Assembly (NCBI RefSeq): GCF_001270265.1
Contig: NZ_LGAP01000006.1
Coordinates: 1-64,000 of the forward strand
Direction of reading: 5' to 3'
DNA length: 64,000 nucleotides
Source: Ensifer adhaerens
Lineage (GTDB): Bacteria; Pseudomonadota; Alphaproteobacteria; Rhizobiales; Rhizobiaceae
Shown: positions 26,120-34,990 of the stretch, piece by piece
How positions within the stretch are numbered: position 1 is the first letter of the stretch
How the letters are laid out: the number at the start of each line of letters is the position of its first letter
Translations under genes and position numbers: made by a program
The notes under the pieces: generated by a model
Database searches by the model: none
Told to the model about the DNA's origin: nothing
The model's input: the letters and a program-made list of their open reading frames with translations, nothing else

Positions 26120-27484
26120 TTAGCTGTGGTAGGCGGCTTCGCCGTGGGACGAGAGGTCGAGACCTTCGCGCTCGGCTTCGACCGAGACCCGGAGACCGAC
26201 GATCGCATCGACCACCTTGTAGAGGATGGCCGAGACGACACCGCACCAGACGATGGTGATGGCAACGGCGGTGACCTGGGTCATGAACTGGCCGCCCATG
26301 GTGACGCCGTCGGCATAGCCGATGCCGCCGAGCGAGGACGACGCGAAGATGCCGGTTGCCAGCGCGCCGAAGAAGCCGCCGACGCCGTGGACGCCGAAGA
26401 CGTCAGCGGTGTCGTCGTAGCCGAACTTGTTCTTCACCACCGAGACGAAGAAGTAGCACAGCGGCGAAACGATCAGGCCCATGACGATCGCGCCCATGGG
26501 GCCGGCAATGCCGGCGGCCGGCGTGATGGCGACGAGGCCGGCGATCATGCCCGAGGCTGCACCCAGCATCGATGCCTTGCCGCGGGTGAAGGTTTCGACG
26601 ACCGACCAGGAGAGGATGGCTGCTGCCGTTGCGAGGAAGGTATTGACGGTTGCCAGCATCGCGCCGCCGGAAGCTTCGAGATTGGAGCCGGCGTTGAAGC
26701 CGAACCAGCCGAACCACAGCATCGCCGCGCCGACCAGCGTCAGCGTCATCGAATGCGGAGCCATCATGTCCTTGCCGAAGCCGGTGCGCTTACCGACCAT
26801 GATCGCGCCGATCAGGCCTGCGACGCCGGCATTGATGTGCACGACGGTGCCGCCGGCGAAATCGAGCGCGCCCATGCCGAAGAGCAGACCATTGCCGTCC
26901 CAGACCATGTGGGCGATCGGGAAGTAGACGAAGGTTGCCCAGAGGATGGAGAAGAGCACGGCAGCCGAAAACTTGATGCGCTCGGCGAAGGCGCCGATGA
27001 TGAGCGCCGGCGTCAGCGCCGCAAACGTCATCTGGAACAGCATGAAGATATATTCCGGAATGACCACGCCTTCGGAGAAGGTGGCCGATGTGCTTTCAAG
27101 CGAGACGCCTGCGAGGAACATCTTGGCGAAGCCGCCAAAGTAAGGGCTGGTGGAGCCGCCGAAGGCGAAGGAATAGCCGTAGACGACCCAGACGATCATC
27201 ATCGCTGCGCCGATGACGGTGCACTGCATCAGCACCGACAGCATGTTCTTGGCGCGAACGAGGCCGCCGTAGAAGAGCGCGAGGCCCGGGATCAGCATGA
27301 AGAAGACGAGCAGCGTGGAGAAGAACATGAAGGCCGTGTCGGCCTTGTCGGGAACGGGTGCCGCGGCAGTGGCAGCGGCTGCTGCCGGTGCGGCTTCCTG
27401 GGCAAAGGCGACGACCGGCGCAAGAAGGGCGGCAGAGGCTGCGCCGATCCTTGCCAGAGAGATGGAAAGTTTGCTTGACGACAT
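26120..27484 (-). CDS. amtB: Ammonium transporter
   Basis: A 454-residue Amt/MEP/Rh-family ammonium channel of the inner membrane. An N-terminal signal-like segment (to about residue 35) is followed by an Ala/Pro linker and eleven membrane helices. Family signatures seen are DFAGGTVVHINAGVAGL with the first pore His, and the VFGVHGVGGFFGALATGIF region with the second. It is 27 bp downstream of glnK, the usual pair in which GlnK plugs the channel when nitrogen is sufficient. It is transcribed from the sigma-54 promoter before glnK. Confidence 0.96.
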   Translation of the reverse strand: MSSSKLSISLARIGAASAALLAPVVAFAQEAAPAAAAATAAAPVPDKADTAFMFFSTLLVFFMLIPGLALFYGGLVRAKNMLSVLMQCTVIGAAMMIVWVVYGYSFAFGGSTSPYFGGFAKMFLAGVSLESTSATFSEGVVIPEYIFMLFQMTFAALTPALIIGAFAERIKFSAAVLFSILWATFVYFPIAHMVWDGNGLLFGMGALDFAGGTVVHINAGVAGLIGAIMVGKRTGFGKDMMAPHSMTLTLVGAAMLWFGWFGFNAGSNLEASGGAMLATVNTFLATAAAILSWSVVETFTRGKASMLGAASGMIAGLVAITPAAGIAGPMGAIVMGLIVSPLCYFFVSVVKNKFGYDDTADVFGVHGVGGFFGALATGIFASSSLGGIGYADGVTMGGQFMTQVTAVAITIVWCGVVSAILYKVVDAIVGLRVSVEAEREGLDLSSHGEAAYHS

Positions 27485-27511
27485 CGAGTAGTGCTCCCTG
27501 AACGGCGTGGC

Positions 27512-27931
<420 letters not shown>

Positions 27932-27936
27932 CTACA

Positions 27937-27952
27937 TTCAAGGGGCGTGCCA
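27937..27952 (-). promoter_or_regulatory. Sigma-54 (-24/-12) promoter of glnK-amt
   Basis: On the minus strand the sequence reads TGGCACGCCCCTTGAA, matching the sigma-54 consensus TGGCACG-N4-TTGC except for A in place of the last C. It lies 87 bp before the glnK start. Regulation by NtrC under nitrogen limitation is expected from this operon in other proteobacteria; no clear NtrC site was recognised in the AT-rich upstream DNA. Confidence 0.8.
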
Positions 27953-28080
27953 GATTCGTTGCTGCGAGCTAAACCTATGAAAAGGCATGGGAAAAATATC
28001 GCATGCAGCGTGAGTGCCGCGACGCGCTAAAAAATCGTCACTTTAGAAGATTAAAAAATAGGCAGAAAAGAATATTTGCC

Positions 28081-28971
28081 CTATTTCTGTTCAGTTGCCT
28101 TTTTCCGGATCAGACCTTCCTGCGCCACCGAGGCAATCAGCACACCGGAACGATCAAAAAGGCTGCCGCGGGTCATGCCGCGAGCACCATGGGCGCTGGG
28201 GCTGTCCTGAGTATAGAGCAGCCAGTCGTCCATCTTGCAGGGGCGATGGAACCACATGGCGTGATCAAGGCTTGCAACCTGTAGGTTGCGATCGAACACG
28301 GACGTTCCATGCGCATAGAGCGACGTGTCGAGCAGCGTCATGTCGGAGAGATAGGCAAGCACGGCCGCCTGCAGGTGGCGCTCGTCGGGCACGTGGCCGA
28401 CGGCCTTGACCCAGACGTCCTGGGTCGGCTTGCCGTCGTTGCGGGCGAAATAGTGGGCGAGCGAGACCGGCCGGATCTCGATCGGCCGCGGCCGCTCCCA
28501 ATAGCGACGGATCGCTTCGGGCGCGTGCGCCAGGAACTTGTCCTTCAGCTCCTGTTCGCCCGGCAGGGTTTCCGGCATCGCCACGTCGGGGATCTCGATC
28601 TGATGCTCGAAGCCGTCTTCGTCATATTGGAACGACGCCGACATCGAGAAGATCGCCTTGCCATGCTGGATGGCGACGACACGGCGCGTGGCGAAGCTGG
28701 AGCCGTCGCGGATGCGGTCGACCTCGTAGATGATCGGCACCGACGGATCGCCGGGGCGCATGAAATAGGCGTGCAGCGAGTGCACGTAGCGGCCCTCGTC
28801 GACGGTGCGCTGGGCTGCGACCAGGGCCTGGCCGATCACCTGGCCACCGAATACGCGCTGCCAGCCGACCTGCGGACTGCGGCCACGGAACAGGTTCTCC
28901 TCGAGCTTTTCGAGGTCGAGTGTGGCAAGCAGCGCATCCATGGGCGTTGCAGTCTCAGTGGGGCGCGACAT
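28081..28971 (-). CDS. tesB: Acyl-CoA thioesterase II
   Basis: A 296-residue TesB-type double-hotdog thioesterase that hydrolyses medium- to long-chain acyl-CoAs. Family segments are LFRGRSPQVGWQRVFGGQV, HSLHAYFMRPGDPSVPI, and in the second hotdog SLDHAMWFHRPCKMDDWLLY followed by GSLFDRSGVLIASVAQEGL. The ATG at 28971 (MSRPTETATPMDAL) is preferred; an extension to 29037 adds 22 residues and enters the divergent promoter region. It is divergent from the ubiH-like gene. Confidence 0.94.
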   Translation of the reverse strand: MSRPTETATPMDALLATLDLEKLEENLFRGRSPQVGWQRVFGGQVIGQALVAAQRTVDEGRYVHSLHAYFMRPGDPSVPIIYEVDRIRDGSSFATRRVVAIQHGKAIFSMSASFQYDEDGFEHQIEIPDVAMPETLPGEQELKDKFLAHAPEAIRRYWERPRPIEIRPVSLAHYFARNDGKPTQDVWVKAVGHVPDERHLQAAVLAYLSDMTLLDTSLYAHGTSVFDRNLQVASLDHAMWFHRPCKMDDWLLYTQDSPSAHGARGMTRGSLFDRSGVLIASVAQEGLIRKKATEQK

Positions 28972-29056
28972 TTCGGCTGTCTCCGATGGTAGGAACGGCG
29001 ATGGCATTGATCTATATAGGCATGAAACGATGCTCAAGTGCGACGGGAGAAAACGG

Positions 29057-30271
29057 ATGATCGATGTGTTGATTGCCGGTGGCGGCTATGTCGGCCTTTC
29101 GCTCGCGGTATCGCTGAAGAAGGCGGCGCCGCATCTCGAAGTTTCTGTCTTGGACGGCGCGCCGGAAGGCGCCTGGAAGCGCGACGAGCGCGCTTCTGCC
29201 GTCGCCTCGGCGGCCGAGCGCATGCTCGACGTTCTCGGCGTGTGGCAGGAAATTGCGCCGGAGGCCGAGCCGATCCGGCGCATGGTCATCACCGATTCGA
29301 AGACATCCGATCCGGTGCGCCCGGTTTTCCTGACCTTCGACGGCGACAGCGAAGAGGGGCGGCCCTTTGCCCATATGGTGCCGAACACCGCCTTGGTCGG
29401 CGCGCTGCGCGCCGCCTGCGAGGAGTTCGGCGTGACCGTGCGGCAATCGACGATGGTCGAAACCTTCGAGAGCGGCGATCACGCGGTTGCCGTGACGCTT
29501 GCCGGCGGCGAGCAGTTGGAGGCCCGCCTGCTGGTTGCCTGCGACGGCGTGCGCTCGAAGCTGCGCGATGCGGCCGGCATCAAGACGGTCGAGTTCGACT
29601 ATGGCCAGTCGGGCATCGTCACCACCGTCGAGCACGAGCGTCCGCACGAAGGCACCGCCGAGGAACATTTCCTGCCGGCCGGGCCCTTCGCCACGCTGCC
29701 GCTCAAGAACAACCGTTCGTCGCTGGTGTGGACCGAGCGTACCGAGGATGCCGAGCGCCTGGTCAAGGGCGACGACTTCCTCTTCGAAGAGGAGCTGGAG
29801 CGCCGCTTCGGCCACAGGCTCGGACATCTCAAGGTCGTCGGCGGCCGTCGCGCCTTTCCGCTCGGCCTGACGCTTGCCCGCGATTTCGTGAAGCCGCGGT
29901 TTGCGCTTGCGGGCGATGCCGCCCACGGTATCCACCCGATCTCCGGCCAGGGGCTCAATCTCGGTTTCAAGGACGTGGCGGCGCTGGCCGAGACGATCGT
30001 CGAGGCGGATCGGCTTGGGCTCGACATCGGTTCGCTGGCCATTCTCGAGCGCTACCAGAGCTGGCGCCGGTTCGACACCTTCCGCATGGGGGTGACCACG
30101 GATGTGCTCAACCGGCTGTTTTCGAACGACATCACGCCGGTCAGGATCGCCCGTGACTTCGGTCTCGGCCTCGTCGATCGCCTGCCGTCGCTGAAAAGCT
30201 TCTTCATCCGCCAGGCGGCCGGCGTTGCCGGCGACGCCGACCCGCGATTGCTTTCCGGCCAGCCGATCTGA
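29057..30271 (+). CDS. UbiH/UbiF-family FAD-dependent monooxygenase
   Basis: A 404-residue flavoprotein hydroxylase of the UbiH/COQ6 group, probably for a ring hydroxylation in ubiquinone synthesis. It has the N-terminal dinucleotide-binding motif VLIAGGGYVGLSLAVSLKKA. The central motif ACDGVRSKLRDAAGI is present. The FAD ribityl motif is FALAGDAAHGIHPISGQGLN. The ATG at 29057 directly precedes the Rossmann fold. Which hydroxylation it performs cannot be told. It is followed by a palindromic repeat. Confidence 0.9.
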   Translation: MIDVLIAGGGYVGLSLAVSLKKAAPHLEVSVLDGAPEGAWKRDERASAVASAAERMLDVLGVWQEIAPEAEPIRRMVITDSKTSDPVRPVFLTFDGDSEEGRPFAHMVPNTALVGALRAACEEFGVTVRQSTMVETFESGDHAVAVTLAGGEQLEARLLVACDGVRSKLRDAAGIKTVEFDYGQSGIVTTVEHERPHEGTAEEHFLPAGPFATLPLKNNRSSLVWTERTEDAERLVKGDDFLFEEELERRFGHRLGHLKVVGGRRAFPLGLTLARDFVKPRFALAGDAAHGIHPISGQGLNLGFKDVAALAETIVEADRLGLDIGSLAILERYQSWRRFDTFRMGVTTDVLNRLFSNDITPVRIARDFGLGLVDRLPSLKSFFIRQAAGVAGDADPRLLSGQPI

Positions 30272-30300
30272 GACGCCAAAGTTTCTAACGTCTGAGCCTT

Positions 30301-30476
30301 GCCCCTCACCCTAACCCTCTCCCCGCAGGCGGGGAGAGGGAACGCGGACGTGGCTGCGTTGTCACGTGAGATATCTTTGGAGAACAGGAGCGGTCGTCAT
30401 GGATACGAGCGGTCGCCGCGGGTTTCCTTCTCCCCGCGGGCGGGGAGAAGGTGGCCGACAGGCCGGATGAGGGGCA
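30301..30476 (+). repeat. RIME-like paired palindrome element, copy 2
   Basis: It begins CCCCTCACCCTAACCCTCTC and contains a 12-bp stem CCCTCTCCCCGC (30315-30326 with 30329-30340). A second palindrome near 30427-30451 reads CTTCTCCCCGC..GCGGGGAGAAG. The tail GGCCGGATGAGGGGC closes at about 30475. It occupies most of the gap 30272-30517 between convergent genes. Confidence 0.85.
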
Positions 30477-30517
30477 GATAGACACATGCGGACAGGGGTC
30501 GACGTCGACCGCCGGTG

Positions 30518-30706
30518 TCAGTCCTCGATTTTCCGCGCCTCGGAGATCAGCATGATCGGAACACCATCGCGGATGGGATAGGCGAGCCGCGCTTTTTCCG
30601 AGACGAGTTCGCCCGCTTCGGCGCGATAGCTGAGCCGGCCCTTGGTCAGCGGGCAGACGAGCAGTTCGAGCAGTTTCGGATCGACCTTGCTGGCGTTGAC
30701 GTCCAT
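30518..30706 (-). CDS. Trm112-family protein
   Basis: A 62-residue protein of the Trm112/UPF0434 (YcaR-like) family. The core is [20 protein letters not shown] followed by [16 protein letters not shown]. Eukaryotic Trm112 activates methyltransferases; bacterial versions may play a similar role. Only one of the usual metal-binding cysteines remains. It is 10 bp downstream of the LON-domain gene, so they share a transcript. Confidence 0.9.
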   Translation of the reverse strand: MDVNASKVDPKLLELLVCPLTKGRLSYRAEAGELVSEKARLAYPIRDGVPIMLISEARKIED

Positions 30707-30716
30707 GGCCCCTCAC

Positions 30717-31397
30717 TCACTGCAGGATGTTGTCGACGTCGCCGAAATTGCGCGCAAGCACGATCTCGGTAATGGCGATCAGCGTTTCGGCGCGGGTCTT
30801 GAGGTCGGGGGCCTCGAGCAGCGCCTGTTTCTCCGCCGGCCCATAGGGAGACATCATCGCCATGGAATTGACCAGCGTGCGGTTGCTGGCGCGTTCGACG
30901 CTCTCCCAGTCGGCCTTCAGCTTGTTGGCCTCCAGATAGGCCCTGAAGGCTGCCAGCAGCGCCGAGCGATCGACCAGGCTTTCATCGTCGCGATTTTCGA
31001 GGTCGGCCGTGAAGGGGCCGATGCGGAAGCGGCGGTAGCCGCGCGTGCCGGCCACCTCGCTAAACAGCCGGTAGCGGCATACGCCGGTCAGCGAGGTGAT
31101 GTAGCGGCCGTCGCCGGTTTCGGCAAAGGAGGTGATGCGGCCGATGCAGCCGACCTGGCAGAGCGCCGGTATCGGCCCGACGCCGATATCGTCGCGGCCT
31201 TCGCAGAAGGAGGGCTGCACGATCCCGATCAGCCGATTGCCGGAAAGGGCATCGTCGAGCATCGCCAGGTAACGCGGCTCGAAGACGTTGAGCGGCAACT
31301 GGGCGCCGGGGAGCAGCAGCGCACCGGTCAGCGGAAACACCGGAATGATCTCCGGTAAGTCCTGCGGACCGAGATAACGTGCATTTCCGACATGCAT
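30717..31397 (-). CDS. LON peptidase substrate-binding-domain protein
   Basis: A 226-residue protein containing the N-terminal (PUA-like) substrate-binding domain of Lon but no ATPase or protease domain. Key region: IIPVFPLTGALLLPGAQLPL and NVFEPRYLAMLDDAL, then VGCIGRITSFAETGDGRY. The start at 31397 is chosen over a frame to 31463 that lacks family similarity. Function unknown. It lies between ybbN and the trm112 gene on the minus strand. Confidence 0.9.
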   Translation of the reverse strand: MHVGNARYLGPQDLPEIIPVFPLTGALLLPGAQLPLNVFEPRYLAMLDDALSGNRLIGIVQPSFCEGRDDIGVGPIPALCQVGCIGRITSFAETGDGRYITSLTGVCRYRLFSEVAGTRGYRRFRIGPFTADLENRDDESLVDRSALLAAFRAYLEANKLKADWESVERASNRTLVNSMAMMSPYGPAEKQALLEAPDLKTRAETLIAITEIVLARNFGDVDNILQ

Positions 31398-31521
31398 TCC
31401 GATTGACCTTGCAGATATCCTGCCTTGCCTCGCCACGCTAAGCAGCGTGGCCAACCAGATCATGAAATGGTGCGTCCCTTGAAAATCTCAAGGGAAAAAC
31501 GCACCGATCTCGGCGCGCTGC

Positions 31522-32499
31522 TCAGGAAAAGAGAATCGACGACAGCTTGCGGCGGGCGGCGATCGTCGCCGGGTCTTTCGGACCCCAGACTTCGAAGAAG
31601 GAGACGAGCTCGCGCCGTGCGCCATCATCGTCGAAAGCCCGGTCGCGCTTCATGATCGTCAGCAGGTGGTCGGCCGCCCCATTGCGGTCGCCTTCCACGT
31701 TGCGGATCTTGGCGAGCATCATGCGCGCCTCGTGGTCATCCGGGTTCGCCGCCAGGCGCTGTTCCAGGGCTGTCGGGTCACCGAGCTTGCGGGCTTCCTC
31801 GATCTGGTCGAGCTTCTTGCCGATCGCACTGATGCCGGCATCCTTGGCGAGATCCTCCGGCAGGCTCGAAAGCGCTTCGCGCGCTTCGGCGATCTGGCCG
31901 AGCGTGATCATGCAATCGACCATGCCGGCGATCGCCACGACATTCTCCGGGTCTGCCTGCAGCACGGCGCCAAAGAGGCCGGCGGCGTTCTCGGCATCGC
32001 CCGTCTCGATCAGCGCCTTGGCATCGGCAAGCACGGCCTCGATTTCGGCCTTGCTGTCGTCAACGGCAGGACCGGCGATCTTTTCGATGAATTGCTTGAT
32101 CTGGCTTTCAGGCACCGCGCCCATGAAGCCGTCGACCGGCCGTCCGCCGACAAAGGCGATAACGGCGGGGGTTGACCGGATGGCGGGCTGGGCGGCGGTC
32201 GATGGATGGTCGTCGATGTTCATCTTGACGAGCTTCACGCGGCCGGCAGCTTCCGTCACGACCTTTTCGATCACGGGGGTCAGTTGCTTGCACGGTCCGC
32301 ACCAGGGCGCCCAGAAGTCGACGAGAACAGGCTGCTGGCGCGAGGCGTCGAGCACGTCCTTGCTGAAGTTGGCGGTCGTCGTTTCCTTGATCAGGTCGCC
32401 GCCCGGTGCGGCGGCCGCGGCCGGCTGGCCGCCGAAGGAAGCCGAAGCGGTCATCTGGTTGCCGAAGGACCCTGCATAGGGATTGTCGTTGCCCGTCAT
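31522..32499 (-). CDS. ybbN: Thioredoxin-domain co-chaperone YbbN/CnoX-like
   Basis: A 325-residue protein with a thioredoxin domain (about 40-145; active site FWAPWCGPCKQL at residues 67-70 for CGPC) followed by TPR-like helices (about 160-320). This is the YbbN/CnoX layout, a protein that holds oxidised clients for chaperones. The alphaproteobacterial CGPC form should be redox-active, unlike E. coli YbbN. The ATG at 32499 follows AGGAGAGAAGA. In older annotation it may be listed as trxA. Confidence 0.92.
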   Translation of the reverse strand: MTGNDNPYAGSFGNQMTASASFGGQPAAAAAPGGDLIKETTTANFSKDVLDASRQQPVLVDFWAPWCGPCKQLTPVIEKVVTEAAGRVKLVKMNIDDHPSTAAQPAIRSTPAVIAFVGGRPVDGFMGAVPESQIKQFIEKIAGPAVDDSKAEIEAVLADAKALIETGDAENAAGLFGAVLQADPENVVAIAGMVDCMITLGQIAEAREALSSLPEDLAKDAGISAIGKKLDQIEEARKLGDPTALEQRLAANPDDHEARMMLAKIRNVEGDRNGAADHLLTIMKRDRAFDDDGARRELVSFFEVWGPKDPATIAARRKLSSILFS

Positions 32500-32557
32500 T
32501 CTTCTCTCCTCGCCGGCTCTCAATCCGGCTTCCTGCATTCGCGCCAAAGATCGTATG

Positions 32558-33067
32558 TCAGGCCGTCACTTTCAAGACAAGCGGTTCATGTCCTGTGGCT
32601 TCCATGAAACGCAACAGGTCCTTCGAGGCGATCGAGGTCGTCGCGTCGTTGGAAAGCGGATGGCAGTTGATCACATCGAACGTCATCAATTCCTCGTCGA
32701 TGATCATCTTGACGTTGCCGCCGATGTCGTTGATGGCGCCAAGCGCGGTCACCGCTCCCGGGATGACGCCAAGATACTCCATCAGCTTCTCCGGCTTGCC
32801 GAAGGAAACCTTGCTCGCCGCGCCGATGACCTGGTGCACCGTCTTCAGATCCACGGTTGCGTGTTCTTCGACGGTCAGCAGGAAGTAGTTGTCCTTCTTG
32901 TCCTTCACGAACAGGTTCTTGGTATGGCCGCCGGGGATCTCGTCACGCAGTGCCACCGATTCGGCCACGGTGAACACCGGCTCGTGTTTTTTGGTGCTGT
33001 GTTCGATGCCGAGATCGTCGAGAAAGCGGAAAAGCTCGTCCGCGGACTTCGGTTGCGCTTCGTTCAT
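32558..33067 (-). CDS. Prolyl-tRNA editing (ProX/YbaK-like) protein
   Basis: A 169-residue freestanding editing domain related to the ProRS INS domain, expected to hydrolyse mischarged Ala-tRNA(Pro) or a similar species. Seen: HEPVFTVAESVALRDEIPGG, then HTKNLFVKDKKDNYFLLTV with the conserved Lys, and later PGAVTALGAINDIGG. The start at 33067 (MNEAQPKSADELF) is chosen; the frame to 33238 has no family similarity upstream. It is transcribed away from tRNA-Gly. Confidence 0.9.
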   Translation of the reverse strand: MNEAQPKSADELFRFLDDLGIEHSTKKHEPVFTVAESVALRDEIPGGHTKNLFVKDKKDNYFLLTVEEHATVDLKTVHQVIGAASKVSFGKPEKLMEYLGVIPGAVTALGAINDIGGNVKMIIDEELMTFDVINCHPLSNDATTSIASKDLLRFMEATGHEPLVLKVTA

Positions 33068-33227
33068 CGGGGTGATTCTCCTGCCGGTCGGTTTTTTTCC
33101 AGTCTGCTTTAGGGGAGAACGGCCGCGCCGTGCAATCTCAGAGACGGCGGAGCGGTGTGAAAACGCGGCATTTGCGGGCTTCCCGAGGAGGCTCCCAAAA
33201 AATATTCGATTTCTCGTCATTTCCCTG

Positions 33228-33256
33228 TTGCATTCCAAAATCGCTTAGGCCATATA
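33228..33256 (+). promoter_or_regulatory. Candidate promoter of tRNA-Gly
   Basis: TTGCAT (33228-33233), a 17-bp spacer and CATATA (33251-33256) lie about 65 bp before the tRNA. It is the only good -35/-10 pair seen in that gap. Confidence 0.45.
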
Positions 33257-33322
33257 GCGCCCGTCGCCGCAAGACAGCGCGGCACCCACGGTCCACCGAC
33301 TACCCCCGGACCGAGGTAATGA

Positions 33323-33397
33323 GCGGGTGTAGCTCAGGGGTAGAGCACAACCTTGCCAAGGTTGGGGTCGGGCGTTCGAATCGCCTCACCCGCTCCA
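33323..33397 (+). tRNA. tRNA-Gly (GCC)
   Basis: The 75-nt cloverleaf is complete. Acceptor stem GCGGGTG pairs with CACCCGC, followed by discriminator T and an encoded CCA. The D-arm is GTAGCTCAGGGGTAGAGC. The anticodon stem CAACC/GGTTG encloses loop TTGCCAA with anticodon GCC. The T-arm contains GTTCGAATC. It is a single gene; a 270-bp inverted-repeat element begins 115 bp downstream. Confidence 0.98.
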
Positions 33398-33512
33398 ATT
33401 TTCCCAACCACTTCATTTATAAATGCTTTTGGCTTCGGCCAATGCATTCGCCCCGGGCGAAGAGCCGCAGCCGTCGCGTGTCTGCGGGCGAGCGCCGATG
33501 CACTCGCCTCTC

Positions 33513-33782
33513 ATACCAACCTGCGCTGATATTGACCGATTGCGTGGGACCGTCTGCGGTCGTCCGGCAAAGAGCATACCGCAGAGCGATGCCTTGGCAT
33601 CGGTCGAGGATTGCGACGCGGCCGGTGGCCGACACACGGCCCACCCGAAGGGCCGGGCGCTTTTGGCCTCCGGACGGCGTCGACAATCCTCACCGGACCG
33701 CTTGGGTCCGATTGCGGTTTTCTTCTTGCCGGAAACCAAAATCGCTCCGGCGCAATAGGCCAATATCAGCGCAGGTTGGTAT
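33513..33782. repeat. 270-bp MITE-like element with 32-bp inverted ends
   Basis: The ends 33513-33544 and 33751-33782 are inverted copies, identical over the outer 22 bp (ATACCAACCTGCGCTGATAT) and matching at 30 of 32 positions. Inside lies a second imperfect inverted pair, GAGGATTGCGACG near 33608 and CGTCGACAATCCTC near 33682. No protein-coding content is supported. The right end abuts the galM stop codon (33782-33784). The left side (33398-33512) is noncoding with weak palindromic character. Confidence 0.75.
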
Positions 33783-34804
33783 CAGCTCTTCATGAAGACA
33801 TAGTCCGTTTCCTGGCGACGGATTTCGCCGGGGCGCAGAACCGCGTTCGGAAAGCCTTCGTGATTGACGGCATCCGGCCACACCTGGGTTTCCAGGCAGA
33901 AACCGGCAAAGGCGCCATAGCGGCGTCCCTCGAGGCCGGGCACCGGCACGTCGAGCTTGAAGCCGGTATAGAGCTGGACGCCGGGCTCGGTCGTCAGCAC
34001 TTCCATCGTCACGCCGGAATTAAGACTGCGCGCAAGAGCGACGGAATGTTTTGCCATGCGCTCCGGCGAGAGGCAGAAATTATGGTCGTAGGCGATGCGT
34101 TCGCCCTCGGCCTGGCGCTTGAGCGATGTCATTTCCCTAAGATCGAAGGCGGTGCCTTCGACCGGTCGGATTTCCCCTGTCGGGACCTGACGCTCGTCGG
34201 TCGGCAGATAGTGGTCGGCGGCGATCATGATGTCATGGCCGAGCGCATCCGCGCTGCCATCGAGATTGAAATAGCTGTGCTGGCAGACATTGGCGAGCGT
34301 CGGCCGGTCCGTCTCCGCCTCGTAGACGACGCTGAGCACGCCGCCGGGCTTCAGCTGGTAGGTGCAGCGGATCAGGCAGTTGCCGGGATAGCCGGCGCGG
34401 CCGTCCGGGTCGGTGATGACAAGCGTGACGCTGTCCTGCGTCTGGTCCACGATCGTCCAGTTGCGCTTGCCGATATTGTCGCTGCCGCCATGCAGGTGCG
34501 TCACGCCCTTCTCGTTACATTCGAGCTGATAGGTCGCGCCGTCGAGCGTGAAGCGACCGTCGCCGATGCGGTTGGCGCAGCGGCCGGGCGTCGCGCCAAA
34601 ATAGGGGGAATGGGCGAGATAGCTTTCGAGATCGGTAAAGCCGAGCACCAGCGGCGGCTCATGGCCGTCCAGCCGCAGGTCCTGGATCACCGTTCCCCAG
34701 GTGAGGATATGAGCGGTCAGGCCGCCGCCGGAAAGCACGACACGATGAACCGGTTCACCCGATGGCAGGTGTCCGAAGATTTCCGTGTCCGCATGCTTGT
34801 CCAT
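33782..34804 (-). CDS. galM: Aldose 1-epimerase (galactose mutarotase)
   Basis: A 340-residue mutarotase that interconverts alpha and beta anomers of hexoses. Family signatures are GATPGRCANRIGDGRFTLDG, HLHGGSDNIGKRNW with the first catalytic-site His, NVCQHSYFNLDGS with the second, and the C-terminal catalytic Glu in LTTEPGVQLYTG. Full length. Its stop codon lies exactly at the border of the inverted-repeat element. A family-3 repeat sits 13 bp before its start, in the promoter region. Confidence 0.95.
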   Translation of the reverse strand: MDKHADTEIFGHLPSGEPVHRVVLSGGGLTAHILTWGTVIQDLRLDGHEPPLVLGFTDLESYLAHSPYFGATPGRCANRIGDGRFTLDGATYQLECNEKGVTHLHGGSDNIGKRNWTIVDQTQDSVTLVITDPDGRAGYPGNCLIRCTYQLKPGGVLSVVYEAETDRPTLANVCQHSYFNLDGSADALGHDIMIAADHYLPTDERQVPTGEIRPVEGTAFDLREMTSLKRQAEGERIAYDHNFCLSPERMAKHSVALARSLNSGVTMEVLTTEPGVQLYTGFKLDVPVPGLEGRRYGAFAGFCLETQVWPDAVNHEGFPNAVLRPGEIRRQETDYVFMKS

Positions 34805-34817
34805 TGCCTGGCTCCCC

Positions 34818-34920
34818 TACAGCGCCGCGCGTCTTAGCAGACGCGCAAAGGTCGCTGTACACTCTAGAACTGCTGCATGTTTTATCCTTAAATCGGCTAG
34901 GATTTACGGAAACATGCAGT
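34818..34920 (-). repeat. Dispersed intergenic repeat, family 3, copy 3
   Basis: A minus-orientation copy of the element at 16461-16563. It contains CTACAGCG, then GCGCGTCT-TAGC-AGACGCGC, AAAGGTCGCTGTA, and the pair TGCATGTTT / AAACATGCA around an AT-rich stem. It lies in the 186-bp gap between galM and the VWA gene. Confidence 0.85.
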
Positions 34921-34990
34921 CCTCGCGGCAAGCAACCTGCGTCATTTCAGGTGGATCGGCAACCGGAAATCGAGATTTTCTGCGGTAGAT

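Noticed and set aside
27953-28080. NtrC binding sites upstream of the glnK promoter
   Set aside because: No TGCAC..GTGCA-type palindrome was found; the AT-rich tract alone is not enough to call one.
33413-33763. A 116-codon minus-strand frame over the inverted-repeat element
   Set aside because: The translation simply reads through the repeat ends (the same peptide pattern appears in both arms), so it reflects the repeat and not a protein.
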